A DNA stretch of 64,000 bases from Bog-473 sp963719485 (GCA_963719485.1 OY970387.1:3038001-3102000), one strand, 5' to 3'; shown: positions 6,659 through 15,022, numbered from the stretch's first letter. The notes: generated from the sequence alone by a model not told the origin. A program made the numbers and translations.

Positions 6659-8932
6659 TCAGGTGCCGGCCGTGGAGACGACGGGCTTGTTGAGCGGTGT
6701 GCCACCCATGGACCCGAAGAACGGCGCGTTGTAGCTGAAGATGCCGCCGTCGGACGCCACGAAGCGGTACCCCGAGCCGTTCCGGTTGGCCTCCATGCCG
6801 ACGATGGGCGCGTTCAGGTGCATGCTGCCGGTGGAGCCGTAGAAGGGGGCGCCGAAGGAGAAGATGCCACCGTCGGCGGCCACCTCCCAGTACCCGGTCG
6901 TCTCTCGGTCCGAGGCCATCCCCACGATGGGGGAGTTGAGGGGCCGGCCCCCCATGGAACCGGCGAACGATGCGTCGCCGTAGCTGAAGATGCCGCCGTC
7001 GGAGGCGACGAGCCAGTAGCCGTGTCCGCTCGGTGTCGCGGCCATGCCGACGATGGGTCGATTCAGGTGCAGGCTGCCGGCGCTGCCGAAGAAGCCGGCG
7101 TCGCCGAAGTTGAAGATGCCGCCGTCGGAGGCGACGAGCCAGTAGCCACGGCCGTCCGCGGTCGCGGCCATGCCGACGATCGGGGCGTTGAGCGGCTTCC
7201 CGCCCATGGAGCCGAAGAACCCTGCGTTGCCGAAGGCGAAGATGCCGCCGTCCGAGGCCACTTCCCAGTACCCGCCACCGTCCTCGGTCAGCGCGGAGGC
7301 CACCACGGGCCGGTTCAAGTGGATGCTGCCCGTCGACCCGCAGAACGGGATGTTCCCGTAGTTGAAGACGCCGCCGTCGGACGCAGACAGGAGGTAGCCG
7401 TCGGGCGCGCCGGCGGGTGCGTTGCAGGGCACCTCGACCGTGGGCCCCGGTGTCCCGGCGTCACCTGTGAGCTGCGGGTCGTGGTGGAACTGCGGCCACG
7501 CCCCCTGCTCGTAGACGCTCGAACCGGAGCCACTCGTGTTGTCGATCTCCCAGTGGCCGATGAAGCCGGTCGCGTTCCCGCCGACATCGACGTACCCGGC
7601 ACCCGTGATGCCGATGTGGCCGTCGGGGTCGTCGGTGACCAGCGGCGAGCTCTGGAACGCGTAGTTGGTGGCGAGCGTCGCCACCTCGGCACCCGAGCGG
7701 CCGTCGAAGATGTCGATGCCGTCGGTGGTGGGGACGATGACGTCCTGGTACCCGCCCCCGGTGAGGTCCGCCGTCACCGGTGAGCCGATGACCTGGCCAC
7801 TGGTCGACGCGGACCAGACGGTGGCGCCGTTGGTCCCGTTCAGCACGTAGATGGTCCCCGCCTGGGTCCCCTCGACGACGTCGAGCTGCCCGTTGCCCTG
7901 CACGTCGGCAAGGGCGGGCGAGTCGGCGGTGACCCCGTTCAACTGCACGCTCCAGGCCAGACCGCAGCCTGTATTGATGGCGAATACCTTGTTGGAGTCC
8001 GAGGCGCCCCCGTAGAAGCTCCCGTCTCCGATGGCGATGCCGACACCGCCGCCTCCGAGGAACTGGCCGACGGCGGGCGACGACCGGTCGATGTTCTGGT
8101 TCGTGTTGTACTGGCAGATGAGGCCGTCGTTGGGAGCAGGCTGCCCCGCATTGCCCGCGCTCGACAGGATGCGGATGTGGCCGCCGTTATTGTAGGTCTG
8201 GTTGTACGCCAGGCCGGCGCTGGAATCGCCGCCACTGATGATCTCGTTGTTGTCGTCGGCGTAGAGGCCGGCGACCGCAGCCGTCGAGAACACCGAGTCG
8301 GCCTGGAACCACGGGAAGCCACCCAGCATGGCGCCGTTGCCGGCACTCAGGGCGTCCGTGTTCTGTCCGAGCGATCCCGCCTCCACGCCGTAGCCGCCGG
8401 CGTAGGAGCCGACGGTCAGCGAGGCGGCAATCCCCGAATGGGGCGTGGGGTCGGTGCCCGGGTTGGTCTCCTGGACGAACCACTGGTCGTGCCCGTTGTT
8501 GGTGATGGCCTGGTACCCGCCACCGGTCGGATCGGTCGTGCCGCCGCTTCCGACGAAGACGGAGTCGGTGCCGTTGGGCGAGATCGGGACCACCGACGGC
8601 GACGAGTCCACCGGCGCTCCTGCGAAGTAGGGCCACCCGCCGACCGCGGATCCGTTGCTGAGGTGCAATGCGTAGACCCACCCGGCGCGGTCGCCGACCA
8701 CCACCGCCGGCTGCCCGTCGAGGTTGGCGACGTTGGGGGACGAGAGCGCGATGGGGTTCTTGGCGTCGTTGAGCGTCGTGCTCCACGTGAGGTTCGCGGC
8801 GAACCCGGCCGCATGCGCGGCCTGGGCGGCCTGGGCGACGGGTGCGGCCTGCAGCGCGGTGGTCAGGATCAGGGTGGCGGCGCCGGCCACCATGAATGCC
8901 GGGAGGGCGAGCCTCCGTGCACGATGGTTCAC
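6659..8932 (-). CDS. Secreted FG-GAP/propeller-like protein with C-terminal 'YWLVASDGGIF' repeats
   Basis: 757 residues. I start at the GTG at 8932, which has GAGAGGAG at the right distance; the frame is open well beyond it by chance. An N-terminal signal peptide (residues 1 to about 40) leads into about 480 residues of FG-GAP/PQQ-type blades, such as 'NVANLDGQPAVVVGDRAGWVYALHLSNG' pieces and 'DVQGNGQLDVVEG'. The last 250 residues are six tandem units of about 42 residues. No sortase motif or membrane anchor is visible, so it is probably secreted or held at the surface by its repeats. The array is characteristic of Acidimicrobiia. The function is unknown; a carbohydrate- or wall-binding role is a guess. 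Confidence 0.85.
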   Translation of the reverse strand: MNHRARRLALPAFMVAGAATLILTTALQAAPVAQAAQAAHAAGFAANLTWSTTLNDAKNPIALSSPNVANLDGQPAVVVGDRAGWVYALHLSNGSAVGGWPYFAGAPVDSSPSVVPISPNGTDSVFVGSGGTTDPTGGGYQAITNNGHDQWFVQETNPGTDPTPHSGIAASLTVGSYAGGYGVEAGSLGQNTDALSAGNGAMLGGFPWFQADSVFSTAAVAGLYADDNNEIISGGDSSAGLAYNQTYNNGGHIRILSSAGNAGQPAPNDGLICQYNTNQNIDRSSPAVGQFLGGGGVGIAIGDGSFYGGASDSNKVFAINTGCGLAWSVQLNGVTADSPALADVQGNGQLDVVEGTQAGTIYVLNGTNGATVWSASTSGQVIGSPVTADLTGGGYQDVIVPTTDGIDIFDGRSGAEVATLATNYAFQSSPLVTDDPDGHIGITGAGYVDVGGNATGFIGHWEIDNTSGSGSSVYEQGAWPQFHHDPQLTGDAGTPGPTVEVPCNAPAGAPDGYLLSASDGGVFNYGNIPFCGSTGSIHLNRPVVASALTEDGGGYWEVASDGGIFAFGNAGFFGSMGGKPLNAPIVGMAATADGRGYWLVASDGGIFNFGDAGFFGSAGSLHLNRPIVGMAATPSGHGYWLVASDGGIFSYGDASFAGSMGGRPLNSPIVGMASDRETTGYWEVAADGGIFSFGAPFYGSTGSMHLNAPIVGMEANRNGSGYRFVASDGGIFSYNAPFFGSMGGTPLNKPVVSTAGT
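6662..7399 (-). repeat. Six tandem ~126-bp coding repeats
   Basis: Six in-frame units of about 42 residues, each opening with GYW-VASDGGIF (first and last copies diverged: GYLLSASDGG, GYRFVASDGG). The middle of each unit alternates: units 1, 3 and 5 read S(T/A)GS(I/L/M)HLN, while units 2, 4 and 6 read SMGG(K/R/T)PLN. This points to growth by duplication of a two-unit block of about 84 residues. Confidence 0.9.
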
Positions 8933-9049
8933 GTCACTCCTCTCGCGTCCGGTCCGGCCCGTGCGGCCTCTCGGTCGGCGCGCCATCGGTGGCCCGGGTC
9001 GCCGGACAGGCGTGATCCCGGACACAAAGAAGTCGACGCGCCACTGCCT

Positions 9050-9140
9050 AGACCATCGGCACACCGGCGCGAGGTCTTGAACCCCCGAGCCGGGTTGCAA
9101 GGGGGGTGGAGCATCCACGACGGGGATGAAGCCCCCCTTG
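9050..9140 (+). promoter_or_regulatory. Structured leader upstream of the penicillin-binding protein
   Basis: Two stem-loops stand in the 270-bp divergent gap. AGACC at 9050-9054 pairs with GGTCT at 9073-9077, with an inner CGG/CCG. CAAGGGGGG at 9098-9106 pairs perfectly with CCCCCCTTG at 9132-9140 around a 25-nt loop. The second could be a terminator or attenuator for a transcript from further upstream. I do not recognise a known riboswitch consensus. Confidence 0.4.
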
Positions 9141-9167
9141 GGGGACCCGCGGCCTACCATGCCCCCT

Positions 9168-9203
9168 GTGACCAGGTCGTCGACGAAGTGGCTGGCGGGC
9201 TGA
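9168..9203 (+). CDS. Possible 11-residue leader peptide before the PBP gene
   Basis: GTG at 9168 opens an 11-codon frame (VTRSSTKWLAG) whose TGA (9201-9203) overlaps the PBP start as TGATG. TACCAT at 9155-9160 ends exactly 7 nt upstream of the GTG, the same geometry as the leaderless genes of this window, but no good -35 is visible. If real, ribosomes would load at the mini-ORF and reinitiate on the PBP gene, which has no Shine-Dalgarno. Speculative. Confidence 0.3.
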   Translation: MTRSSTKWLAG

Positions 9204-10765
9204 TGGGTCGTCGGATCCGATGGCTCGGGGTGATCATGGTCGCCTGCCTCGGCCTGGTGGTGGCCCAGCTGGTCAACATCCAGCTGGTCAAGGCGAAGGC
9301 GCTGCAGACCTCGCCGTTCAATCCCCGCGTGTCCTCGCAGGTGTACATCAACCCGAGGGGGACGATCACGGCCGCCGACGGCACGGTCCTGGCGAAGTCG
9401 GTCCCGACGCCGGCCGGGACGGACAGGACCGCCTACCCGTACCACTACGTCCGCCAGTACCCCCAGGGCCCGCTGTACGCGGGCATCACCGGCTACGACT
9501 CCGCCCTCTTTTACGGCACGGCCGGTATCGAACAGCAATACGACTCGTTCCTGTCCGCCCACCTGCCGCCACCGCAGACGCTGAGCCAGCTGATCTTCCG
9601 GCAGCAGCAGGCGCGCACCACCGACAACGTCTCGCTGACCGTCGAACCCTCGCTGCAGAATGCAGCGTGGCAGGCCCTGACCACACTGCCGCCCGGCGCC
9701 AACAAAGACGGGGCGGTGGTGGTGATGCAACCGTCGACAGGGAACATCCTGGCCATGGTGTCGAACCCGACCTTCGACCCCAATCCGCTGGTGAGCACCT
9801 CGTTGCACGCAGAGCAGCTGGCCTACTACAGCTACATCCAGAAGGACCGCGAGGGCTTCTTCCCGTTGCGGCCCATCGCCAACCGTGAGACGTTCCCGCC
9901 GGGCTCCACCATGAAGGTCGTGACCAGCACCGCGGCCTACAACCTCAAGCCGGCGCTGGCCGGCTTCGACTACCCGGTCCAGCAGTGCCAGAAATTCTCC
10001 GACTCGAACAAGCTGCTGTGCGACCAGTCCGGGCCGTGCGGCGGGACGATGACCCAGATGCTCCCGTTCTCGTGCGACCCGGGTTACGCCGAGCTCGGCG
10101 TCCAGCTGGGTGTCCCCATCATGACCAAGCAGGCCGAGCTGTTCGGCTACAACTCGGTGCCGGGGATCGACCTGCCCGGGACCTCGACCTCGATCTTCCC
10201 GCCGCTCGCTCCTAATTCGCAGGCCTTCCTCGGGCAGAGCTCCATCGGCCAGTACAACGTGCAGACGACTGCGCTCCAGAACGCCATGGTGGCCGCCGGG
10301 GTCGCCAACGGCGGCGTGCTCATGACGCCGCACCTGATGTCGTCCATCCACGACTCCCAGGGCGCGCTGGTGCAGACCTACGCCCCCAAGGCGGCCGCGA
10401 CGGTGTCGTCGGCCCAGACGGCGCAGCAGGTCACATCCCTCATGGAGTCGGTGACACAGCCCGGCGGCACCGCCGCCGGCGTCGGGTTCCCCGCCTACCT
10501 GTGCGCCGCGGTCAAGACCGGCACCGCGCAGACCGACCCGACCACGGGTCTGACCGACACCTGGATGATCGGGTTCGCGCCGGCCAACCACCCCCAGGTG
10601 GCCGTGGCGGTGGTGGTGCCCCAACAGGCCAACGCCTCGGACGGCGCCCACGTTGCCGGTCCGATCATGAAGGCGGTGCTGCAGGCCGCCGTGCCGCAGG
10701 CGTCCGTGACCCAGCCGTGCAACGTGCAGCCGGTGCCGACGTCGGCCTTCACGTCCAGCCACTGA
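9203..10765 (+). CDS. Penicillin-binding protein, PbpA/FtsI-type transpeptidase
   Basis: 520 residues with a short cytoplasmic basic start, one membrane anchor (residues 7-25) and a periplasmic dimerisation region (PRGTITAADGTVLA). The transpeptidase domain has the catalytic SxxK at PGSTMK (Ser235, Lys238) and KTGT at 438-441. The usual SxN motif reads SCD (Ser290-Asp292). It cross-links peptidoglycan and resembles class B PBPs of actinobacterial elongation or division machineries. The usual partners (RodA/FtsW, PknA/B) are not adjacent, so it is a lone copy. The ATG at 9203 has no Shine-Dalgarno; a GTG at 9188 is a weaker alternative. Confidence 0.85.
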   Translation: MGRRIRWLGVIMVACLGLVVAQLVNIQLVKAKALQTSPFNPRVSSQVYINPRGTITAADGTVLAKSVPTPAGTDRTAYPYHYVRQYPQGPLYAGITGYDSALFYGTAGIEQQYDSFLSAHLPPPQTLSQLIFRQQQARTTDNVSLTVEPSLQNAAWQALTTLPPGANKDGAVVVMQPSTGNILAMVSNPTFDPNPLVSTSLHAEQLAYYSYIQKDREGFFPLRPIANRETFPPGSTMKVVTSTAAYNLKPALAGFDYPVQQCQKFSDSNKLLCDQSGPCGGTMTQMLPFSCDPGYAELGVQLGVPIMTKQAELFGYNSVPGIDLPGTSTSIFPPLAPNSQAFLGQSSIGQYNVQTTALQNAMVAAGVANGGVLMTPHLMSSIHDSQGALVQTYAPKAAATVSSAQTAQQVTSLMESVTQPGGTAAGVGFPAYLCAAVKTGTAQTDPTTGLTDTWMIGFAPANHPQVAVAVVVPQQANASDGAHVAGPIMKAVLQAAVPQASVTQPCNVQPVPTSAFTSSH

Positions 10766-10804
10766 GCCTGCGACCCGCCGGGTAAAGCGTCTCCGGCGCG
10801 CCGG

Positions 10805-10833
10805 GTACACTATCTGCGTGCCTACGCAGGTAG
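10805..10833 (+). promoter_or_regulatory. Promoter and palindromic operator over the arsR-type start codon
   Basis: TACACT (10805-10810) is a good -10 element ending 7 nt before the GTG at 10818. The inverted repeat CTATCTGCGT (10810-10819) / ACGCAGGTAG (10824-10833) matches in 9 of 10 positions and covers the predicted transcription start and the start codon. An ArsR/SmtB repressor bound here would block initiation, so autoregulation with metal release is the natural reading. Confidence 0.65.
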
Positions 10834-11138
10834 TTAGAAGTATCGCCGGCGAGGAGTTCGGCTCGGCCGTGGGGATGCTGAAGCTGCTGGCCGACGAGAC
10901 CCGGCTCCGGGTCATCTGCGCCCTGCTGGAGGGCGAGCACCCGGTCAACGAGCTGGCGGAGCTGGTGGGCGCCCAGCCCGCTGCGGTCTCGCAGCACCTG
11001 GCCAAGCTCCGGCTGGCCCGGCTGGTGCGGAGCCGCCGGGAGGGCACCCGGATCTTCTACGTGCTCGACGACGCGCACGTCCGCCGGCTCGTCGAGGAAG
11101 TGCTGTCCCACGCGGACCACGTGACGGCCCATGGCTGA
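10818..11138 (+). CDS. ArsR/SmtB-family metal-responsive repressor
   Basis: A 106-residue winged-helix protein with the ArsR core LKLLADETRLRVICALLEGE, recognition helix VSQHLAKLRLARLV and wing RREGTRIFYVL. The C-terminal helix carries HVRRLVEEVLSHADHV, whose His and Asp residues fit an alpha5-type metal site (as in SmtB/CzrA, Zn or Co); no Cys site is present. It overlaps a cation-efflux gene by 8 nt, which supports a Zn/Co/Ni-sensing role. Translation probably begins at the very 5' end of the mRNA, since there is no leader and the operator spans the start codon. Confidence 0.9.
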   Translation: MPTQVVRSIAGEEFGSAVGMLKLLADETRLRVICALLEGEHPVNELAELVGAQPAAVSQHLAKLRLARLVRSRREGTRIFYVLDDAHVRRLVEEVLSHADHVTAHG

Positions 11139-12051
11139 CCGCCACGACCATGCCGCCGGGCCGCCGTCGGTGGACACCGACCGCCGCGCCCTGAAGATCG
11201 CGCTGGTCCTCCTCGTCGCCTTCATGGCGTTCGAGGTCGGGGCCGCGGTCGCCTCGAACTCGCTCGTCCTGCTGGCCGACGCCGGGCACATGCTGGTCGA
11301 CGTCGGCGCCATCGCCGGGTCCCTCGTGGCGATCCGCCTGGCGGCCCGTCCCGAGACCGGGTCGCACACCTACGGCATGAAGCGCGCCGAGATTTTGGCG
11401 GCCGCCACCAACGCCATCGCCCTGCTCGTCGTCTCCGCCCTGGTCACGTACGACGCCCTGGTCCGGCTGGTGCACCCGTCGGCGGTCGACGGGGCCGTGC
11501 TGATCTGGGTGGCCGCGGTGGGCGTGGCGGTAAACCTGGCCGCGACGCTGACCATCGCCCGGGCCGATCGGCGCTCGCTGAACATCGAGGGTGCCTTCCG
11601 CCACATCCTCACCGACCTCTACGGGTTCGCCGGCACCCTCATTGCCGGTGTGGTGATCGTCGTCTGGAGCTTCGACCGCGCCGACGCCGTGGCCTCGCTG
11701 GTGGTCGTCCTCCTCATGTTGAAGGCGGCGGTGCAGCTGCTGCGGCCCGCGCTGCGCATTCTGCTGGAGGCCACCCCCGAGGACATCGACATGGAGGAGG
11801 TGCGGCGGCACCTGATGGAACTGCCCGAGGTGCAGTCGGTGCACGACCTGCACGCCTGGACGCTGACCTCCTCGCTCCCGATCCTCACCGCCCACGTCGT
11901 GGTCACCGACGAGTGCTTCACGACCGGTGAGGCCGGTCGCGTGCTCGACCACCTCCAGGACTGCCTGTCGGGGCACTTCGATGTGGCGCACTCGACGCTG
12001 CAGTTCGAGTCGCCCGGGCACATCGAGCACGAGCTCGGAGGGCACGCGTAG
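11131..12051 (+). CDS. CDF-family divalent cation efflux protein (CzcD-like)
   Basis: 306 residues with six membrane helices. The transport-site motifs are LLADAGHMLVD in helix 2 and RHILTDLYGFAG in helix 5, the two His/Asp pairs of Zn-transporting CDF proteins. It ends in a cytosolic domain of about 90 residues (HDLHAWTL near 236) and a His-containing tail (GHIEHELGGHA). The N-terminus has HDH. It exports Zn2+ or similar ions using protons. Coupled to the ArsR-type gene by an 8-nt overlap, it is the obvious regulated target. Confidence 0.9.
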   Translation: MADRHDHAAGPPSVDTDRRALKIALVLLVAFMAFEVGAAVASNSLVLLADAGHMLVDVGAIAGSLVAIRLAARPETGSHTYGMKRAEILAAATNAIALLVVSALVTYDALVRLVHPSAVDGAVLIWVAAVGVAVNLAATLTIARADRRSLNIEGAFRHILTDLYGFAGTLIAGVVIVVWSFDRADAVASLVVVLLMLKAAVQLLRPALRILLEATPEDIDMEEVRRHLMELPEVQSVHDLHAWTLTSSLPILTAHVVVTDECFTTGEAGRVLDHLQDCLSGHFDVAHSTLQFESPGHIEHELGGHA

Positions 12052-12057
12052 CGCGAC

Positions 12058-13326
12058 TCAGCGGGGCGACCGGGAGGGTGGTTCGAGCGCCGCCACGAGC
12101 TCCACGTGTTCGGTCATGGGGAAGATGTCGAACGCGCGCAGCACGGTGAGGCGCCACCCGTCGTCGAGCAGGACGCGGACGTCGCGCCCGAACGAGGCCG
12201 GGTCGCACGAGACGTAGATCACCGTGCGCACGGTCGGGGCGTGCGCGGCCAGGGCCCGCATGACGTCGATGCCCGCACCCTCGCGAGCGGGGTCCAGGAC
12301 CACGATGTCGGGCCGGCCCAGCCCGGTCTCCACCAACAGCGGCGTCACCGCGCCCTCCAGGACGCGCAGGGTGCGGAAGTCGGCGCCGTTGTGCCGGGCA
12401 TCGGCGCAGGCGCGCCCGTCCCGCTCCACGGCGAGGACGGACCCCGACGGGCCTGCCGCCTCGGCGAGGGCGACCGAGAACAGGCCGGCGCCGGCGTAGA
12501 GGTCCACCACCGACGCCCCCCGGCAGTCACCGGCGAGGGCCAGGACGGCCGAGAGCAGCGCGGCGCCGGCGCCGGTGTGAACCTGCCAGAAGACACCGGG
12601 CGAGATCCGGTAGGTGCGGCCGCCGACCGAGGCGTGCACGGCGGCGGGCCCCCGTCGGACCTTCCCGCCCACCACCAGGCCGGTGCCGATGTCGGGCAGG
12701 CGGGGCGAGGCTCTGCGGCGCGGCGTCACGGAGACCACCGCCTCGTCCGGTTCGGTTCCCGTCACCACCTCGAGCTCGGTGGCGCCGGGCCACAGGACCG
12801 CGAGGGCGCCCGTCCCGGCGACGGCGGGGCTGGCAATCGGGCACTCGGCGACGTACTCGAGCCGATGGGAGCGGTGGCGGCGGAAACCCACGGCGCCGCG
12901 GCCGTCCACCGCGACGCGCACCCGGCTGCGCCAGCCCAGCCCGGCGGCGTCACCGGGAACCGGCTCGACCTCGACCGCCCGCTCCAGCCCCGCCAGGCGC
13001 TCGAGTTGCTCCGCAATTCTGAAGGCCTTCAGGCGTCGCTGCGCCCCGACGTCCACGTGCTGGAAGTCGCAGCCGCCACAGCGCCCGGGCCCGGCGTGCG
13101 GGCACGGGGGCTCGACGCGGTCCGGGGAGGGGGTGAGGATCTCGACGGCATCGGCCCGCAGGTAGGAGGTGGTGTCGGCCGTCACCCGGGCTCGTACCCG
13201 CTCGCCGGGGAGACTGTGCCGGACGAAGACCACCTTGCCGTCGGGGGCCCGGGCCACGCAGCCCCCACCGGCCGCGATCGCGCCCACCTCGAGCTCCAAC
13301 AGGCCCGGATTCTCGGGGGTCGCCAT
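12058..13326 (-). CDS. TrmA/RumA-type RNA (uracil-C5) methyltransferase
   Basis: 422 residues from the ATG at 13326; a TTG at 13359 would add 11. An N-terminal TRAM-like barrel (LELEVGAIAAGGGCVAR) comes first, then the Cys cluster CPHAGPGRCGGCDFQH that holds a 4Fe-4S centre in RlmD/RumA. The SAM-binding domain has VVDLYAGAGLFSVALA, LDPAREG and the catalytic SCDPASFGRD with the nucleophilic Cys. It makes m5U in rRNA or tRNA; the exact target cannot be decided. It ends 6 nt from the convergent cation-efflux gene. Confidence 0.9.
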   Translation of the reverse strand: MATPENPGLLELEVGAIAAGGGCVARAPDGKVVFVRHSLPGERVRARVTADTTSYLRADAVEILTPSPDRVEPPCPHAGPGRCGGCDFQHVDVGAQRRLKAFRIAEQLERLAGLERAVEVEPVPGDAAGLGWRSRVRVAVDGRGAVGFRRHRSHRLEYVAECPIASPAVAGTGALAVLWPGATELEVVTGTEPDEAVVSVTPRRRASPRLPDIGTGLVVGGKVRRGPAAVHASVGGRTYRISPGVFWQVHTGAGAALLSAVLALAGDCRGASVVDLYAGAGLFSVALAEAAGPSGSVLAVERDGRACADARHNGADFRTLRVLEGAVTPLLVETGLGRPDIVVLDPAREGAGIDVMRALAAHAPTVRTVIYVSCDPASFGRDVRVLLDDGWRLTVLRAFDIFPMTEHVELVAALEPPSRSPR

Positions 13327-13375
13327 GGTCAGGGAGCGTAGGACGGAGAAGTTGGTCAAGATTTCGGTGCCGGGG

Positions 13376-13402
13376 TGTCGATCCGGGCGGTCCCCGATCG
13401 TC
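13376..13402 (+). promoter_or_regulatory. Predicted ECF42-dependent promoter
   Basis: TGTCGA (13376-13381) and CGTC (13399-13402) are separated by 17 nt, 35 nt upstream of the DGPF gene. As I recall, published ECF42 promoters have TGTCGA at -35 and CGA/TC at -10. The adjoining sigma factor belongs to that group, so autoregulation is likely. Confidence 0.6.
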
Positions 13403-13436
13403 GTAGGAGCGAAACCAACCCCAATCAGGAGGACTG

Positions 13437-13784
13437 ATGCGATACCTGTTGATGATTGCCGAAGACGAGAGCAAGGTCCAAGCGGCCACCGCCGAGCAGG
13501 GCGCGGCCATTTTGAACGAGTACGGCGAGTTCGGGAAGACGATGGCCGAGCGCGGTGTGCTGCAAGGCGGCGAGCGTCTGCACTTCACCACCGACGCCAC
13601 CACGGTGCGCGTGCGCAACGGTGAGGTGCTCACGACCGATGGCCCGTTCGCCGAGACCAAGGAGCAACTCGGCGGCTTCTACCTCGTCGACTGCAAGGAC
13701 CTCGACGAAGCGATCGAGGTGGCTTCGAAGATCCCCGGCGCCCGCGTCGGCAGTATCGAAGTGAGGCCGATCTGGGAGATGTGA
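13437..13784 (+). CDS. YCII-related (DGPF) protein
   Basis: 115 residues forming one YCII domain, with the family motif TTDGPFAETKEQLGGFY at 64-80 and the C-terminal EVRPIWEM. DGPF proteins are the conserved neighbours and regulon members of ECF42 sigma factors; their biochemical role is unknown. A strong AGGAGG lies 5 nt before the ATG. The stop overlaps the sigma factor start (GTGA), so the two are co-translated. Confidence 0.9.
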   Translation: MRYLLMIAEDESKVQAATAEQGAAILNEYGEFGKTMAERGVLQGGERLHFTTDATTVRVRNGEVLTTDGPFAETKEQLGGFYLVDCKDLDEAIEVASKIPGARVGSIEVRPIWEM

Positions 13785-15022
13785 CCCCCGAGATCGAGGC
13801 CGCTGTCGCGGAGGCGTTCCATGCCGAGTGGGGCCGGGTCGTGGCGACCCTGGTCCGGCTGACCGGTGACTGGGACCTGGCCGAGGAGTGCGCGCAGGAT
13901 GCCTTCGCGACGGCGCTGGAGCGCTGGCCCCGCGACGGCATCCCGCGCCGCCCCGGCGCGTGGCTGACAACGGTGGCGCGCAACCGCGCCGTCGACCGGG
14001 TGCGGCGCGCCCGCTCGGGCGCAGCGAAGACGCGGGAGGTCGCCGTCATGGCCACGGGGGAGAACACAGGGGAGGACGAGATGGTTCCGGACGAAGACGT
14101 ACCGGACGATCGGCTCCGGTTGATGTTCACCTGCTGCCACCCGGCGCTGTCGTTCGAGGCCCAGGTGGCGCTGACGTTGCGCACGCTGGCCGGAATGACC
14201 ACCGCCGAGATCGCCCGTGCCTTTCTCGTGCCCGAGGCGACCATGGCCCAGCGGCTCGTCCGCGCCAAGCGCAAGATCCGCAATGCGGGAATCCCCTTCG
14301 TCGTGCCGCCGGCTTCCCAGCTGGTGGAACGGACAGCCGCCGTCCTGGCGGTGCTTTATCTCCTCTTCAACGAGGGGTACTCCGCGAGCTCCGGCGCCGA
14401 CCTCGTCCGCCGCAGCTTGACCGCGGAGGCCGTCCGACTGGGCCGGGTCCTGTGCACCCTGATGCCGGACGAGCCCGAGGCGCTCGGCCTGCTCGCGCTG
14501 ATGCTGTTCCACGGCGCCCGCAGCGCGGCGCGGGTGGACGACGACGGGGACCTGGTGGTGTTGGACGAGCAGGATCGGTCCTTGTGGGACGACGGGGCCA
14601 TTGCCGAGGGGCGGCGGCGACTCGACGCGGCCGCCCGTCTGGGGCGCCCGGGTCCCTTCCAGGTCCAAGCGGCCATCGCCGAGTGTCACGCGCGCCCGGG
14701 GGGTGAGACGGACTGGGCCCAGGTGGCTGTGCTCTACGGCCTCTTGCTCGCCATGTCCCCGTCGGCCGTCATCGCGCTGAACCGCGCGGTGGCCGTCTCC
14801 ATGTCCGAGGGGCCCGCGGCCGGCCTCGCCCTGCTCGACGACATTTCCGCGGATGGGGAGTTACGCGGCTACCACCTGCTCCCCGCTGCGCGCGCAGACA
14901 TGTTGCGCCGGCTCGGTCGCCGCTCCGAGGCCGCCGAGGCCTATCGCCAGGCCCACGAGCTGGCCGGGACCGACGCCGAGCGGCGCTACCTCGAGCGGCG
15001 CCTGCTCGAGGCAACCGCGTAG
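13781..15022 (+). CDS. ECF42-group RNA polymerase sigma factor
   Basis: 413 residues. Sigma2 covers about 10-80 (ECAQDAFATALERWP, GAWLTTVARNRAVDRVRR) and sigma4 about 110-165 (LTLRTLAGMTTAEIARAFLVPEATMAQRLVRAKRKI). The remaining 240 residues are helical and TPR-like (DUF6596 type), with QAAIAECHAR and LARADMLRRLGR. This long extension and the adjacent DGPF gene define group ECF42, which has no classical anti-sigma factor. The DGPF pair is preceded by a fitting promoter. What activates the sigma factor is unknown. Confidence 0.9.
   Translation: MTPEIEAAVAEAFHAEWGRVVATLVRLTGDWDLAEECAQDAFATALERWPRDGIPRRPGAWLTTVARNRAVDRVRRARSGAAKTREVAVMATGENTGEDEMVPDEDVPDDRLRLMFTCCHPALSFEAQVALTLRTLAGMTTAEIARAFLVPEATMAQRLVRAKRKIRNAGIPFVVPPASQLVERTAAVLAVLYLLFNEGYSASSGADLVRRSLTAEAVRLGRVLCTLMPDEPEALGLLALMLFHGARSAARVDDDGDLVVLDEQDRSLWDDGAIAEGRRRLDAAARLGRPGPFQVQAAIAECHARPGGETDWAQVAVLYGLLLAMSPSAVIALNRAVAVSMSEGPAAGLALLDDISADGELRGYHLLPAARADMLRRLGRRSEAAEAYRQAHELAGTDAERRYLERRLLEATA

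Noticed and set aside
5651..7783. Long open frame on the + strand (about 710 codons), antisense to the enoyl-CoA hydratase and repeat protein genes
   Set aside because: Gly/Arg/Val-rich shadow sequence with no recognisable domain; the opposite strand holds clear genes with motifs and a Shine-Dalgarno.
9098..9160. A c-di-AMP (ydaO-type) riboswitch before the PBP gene
   Set aside because: GGGGACCC and GGGGATGAA fragments are present, but the conserved core of the motif and its order are missing.
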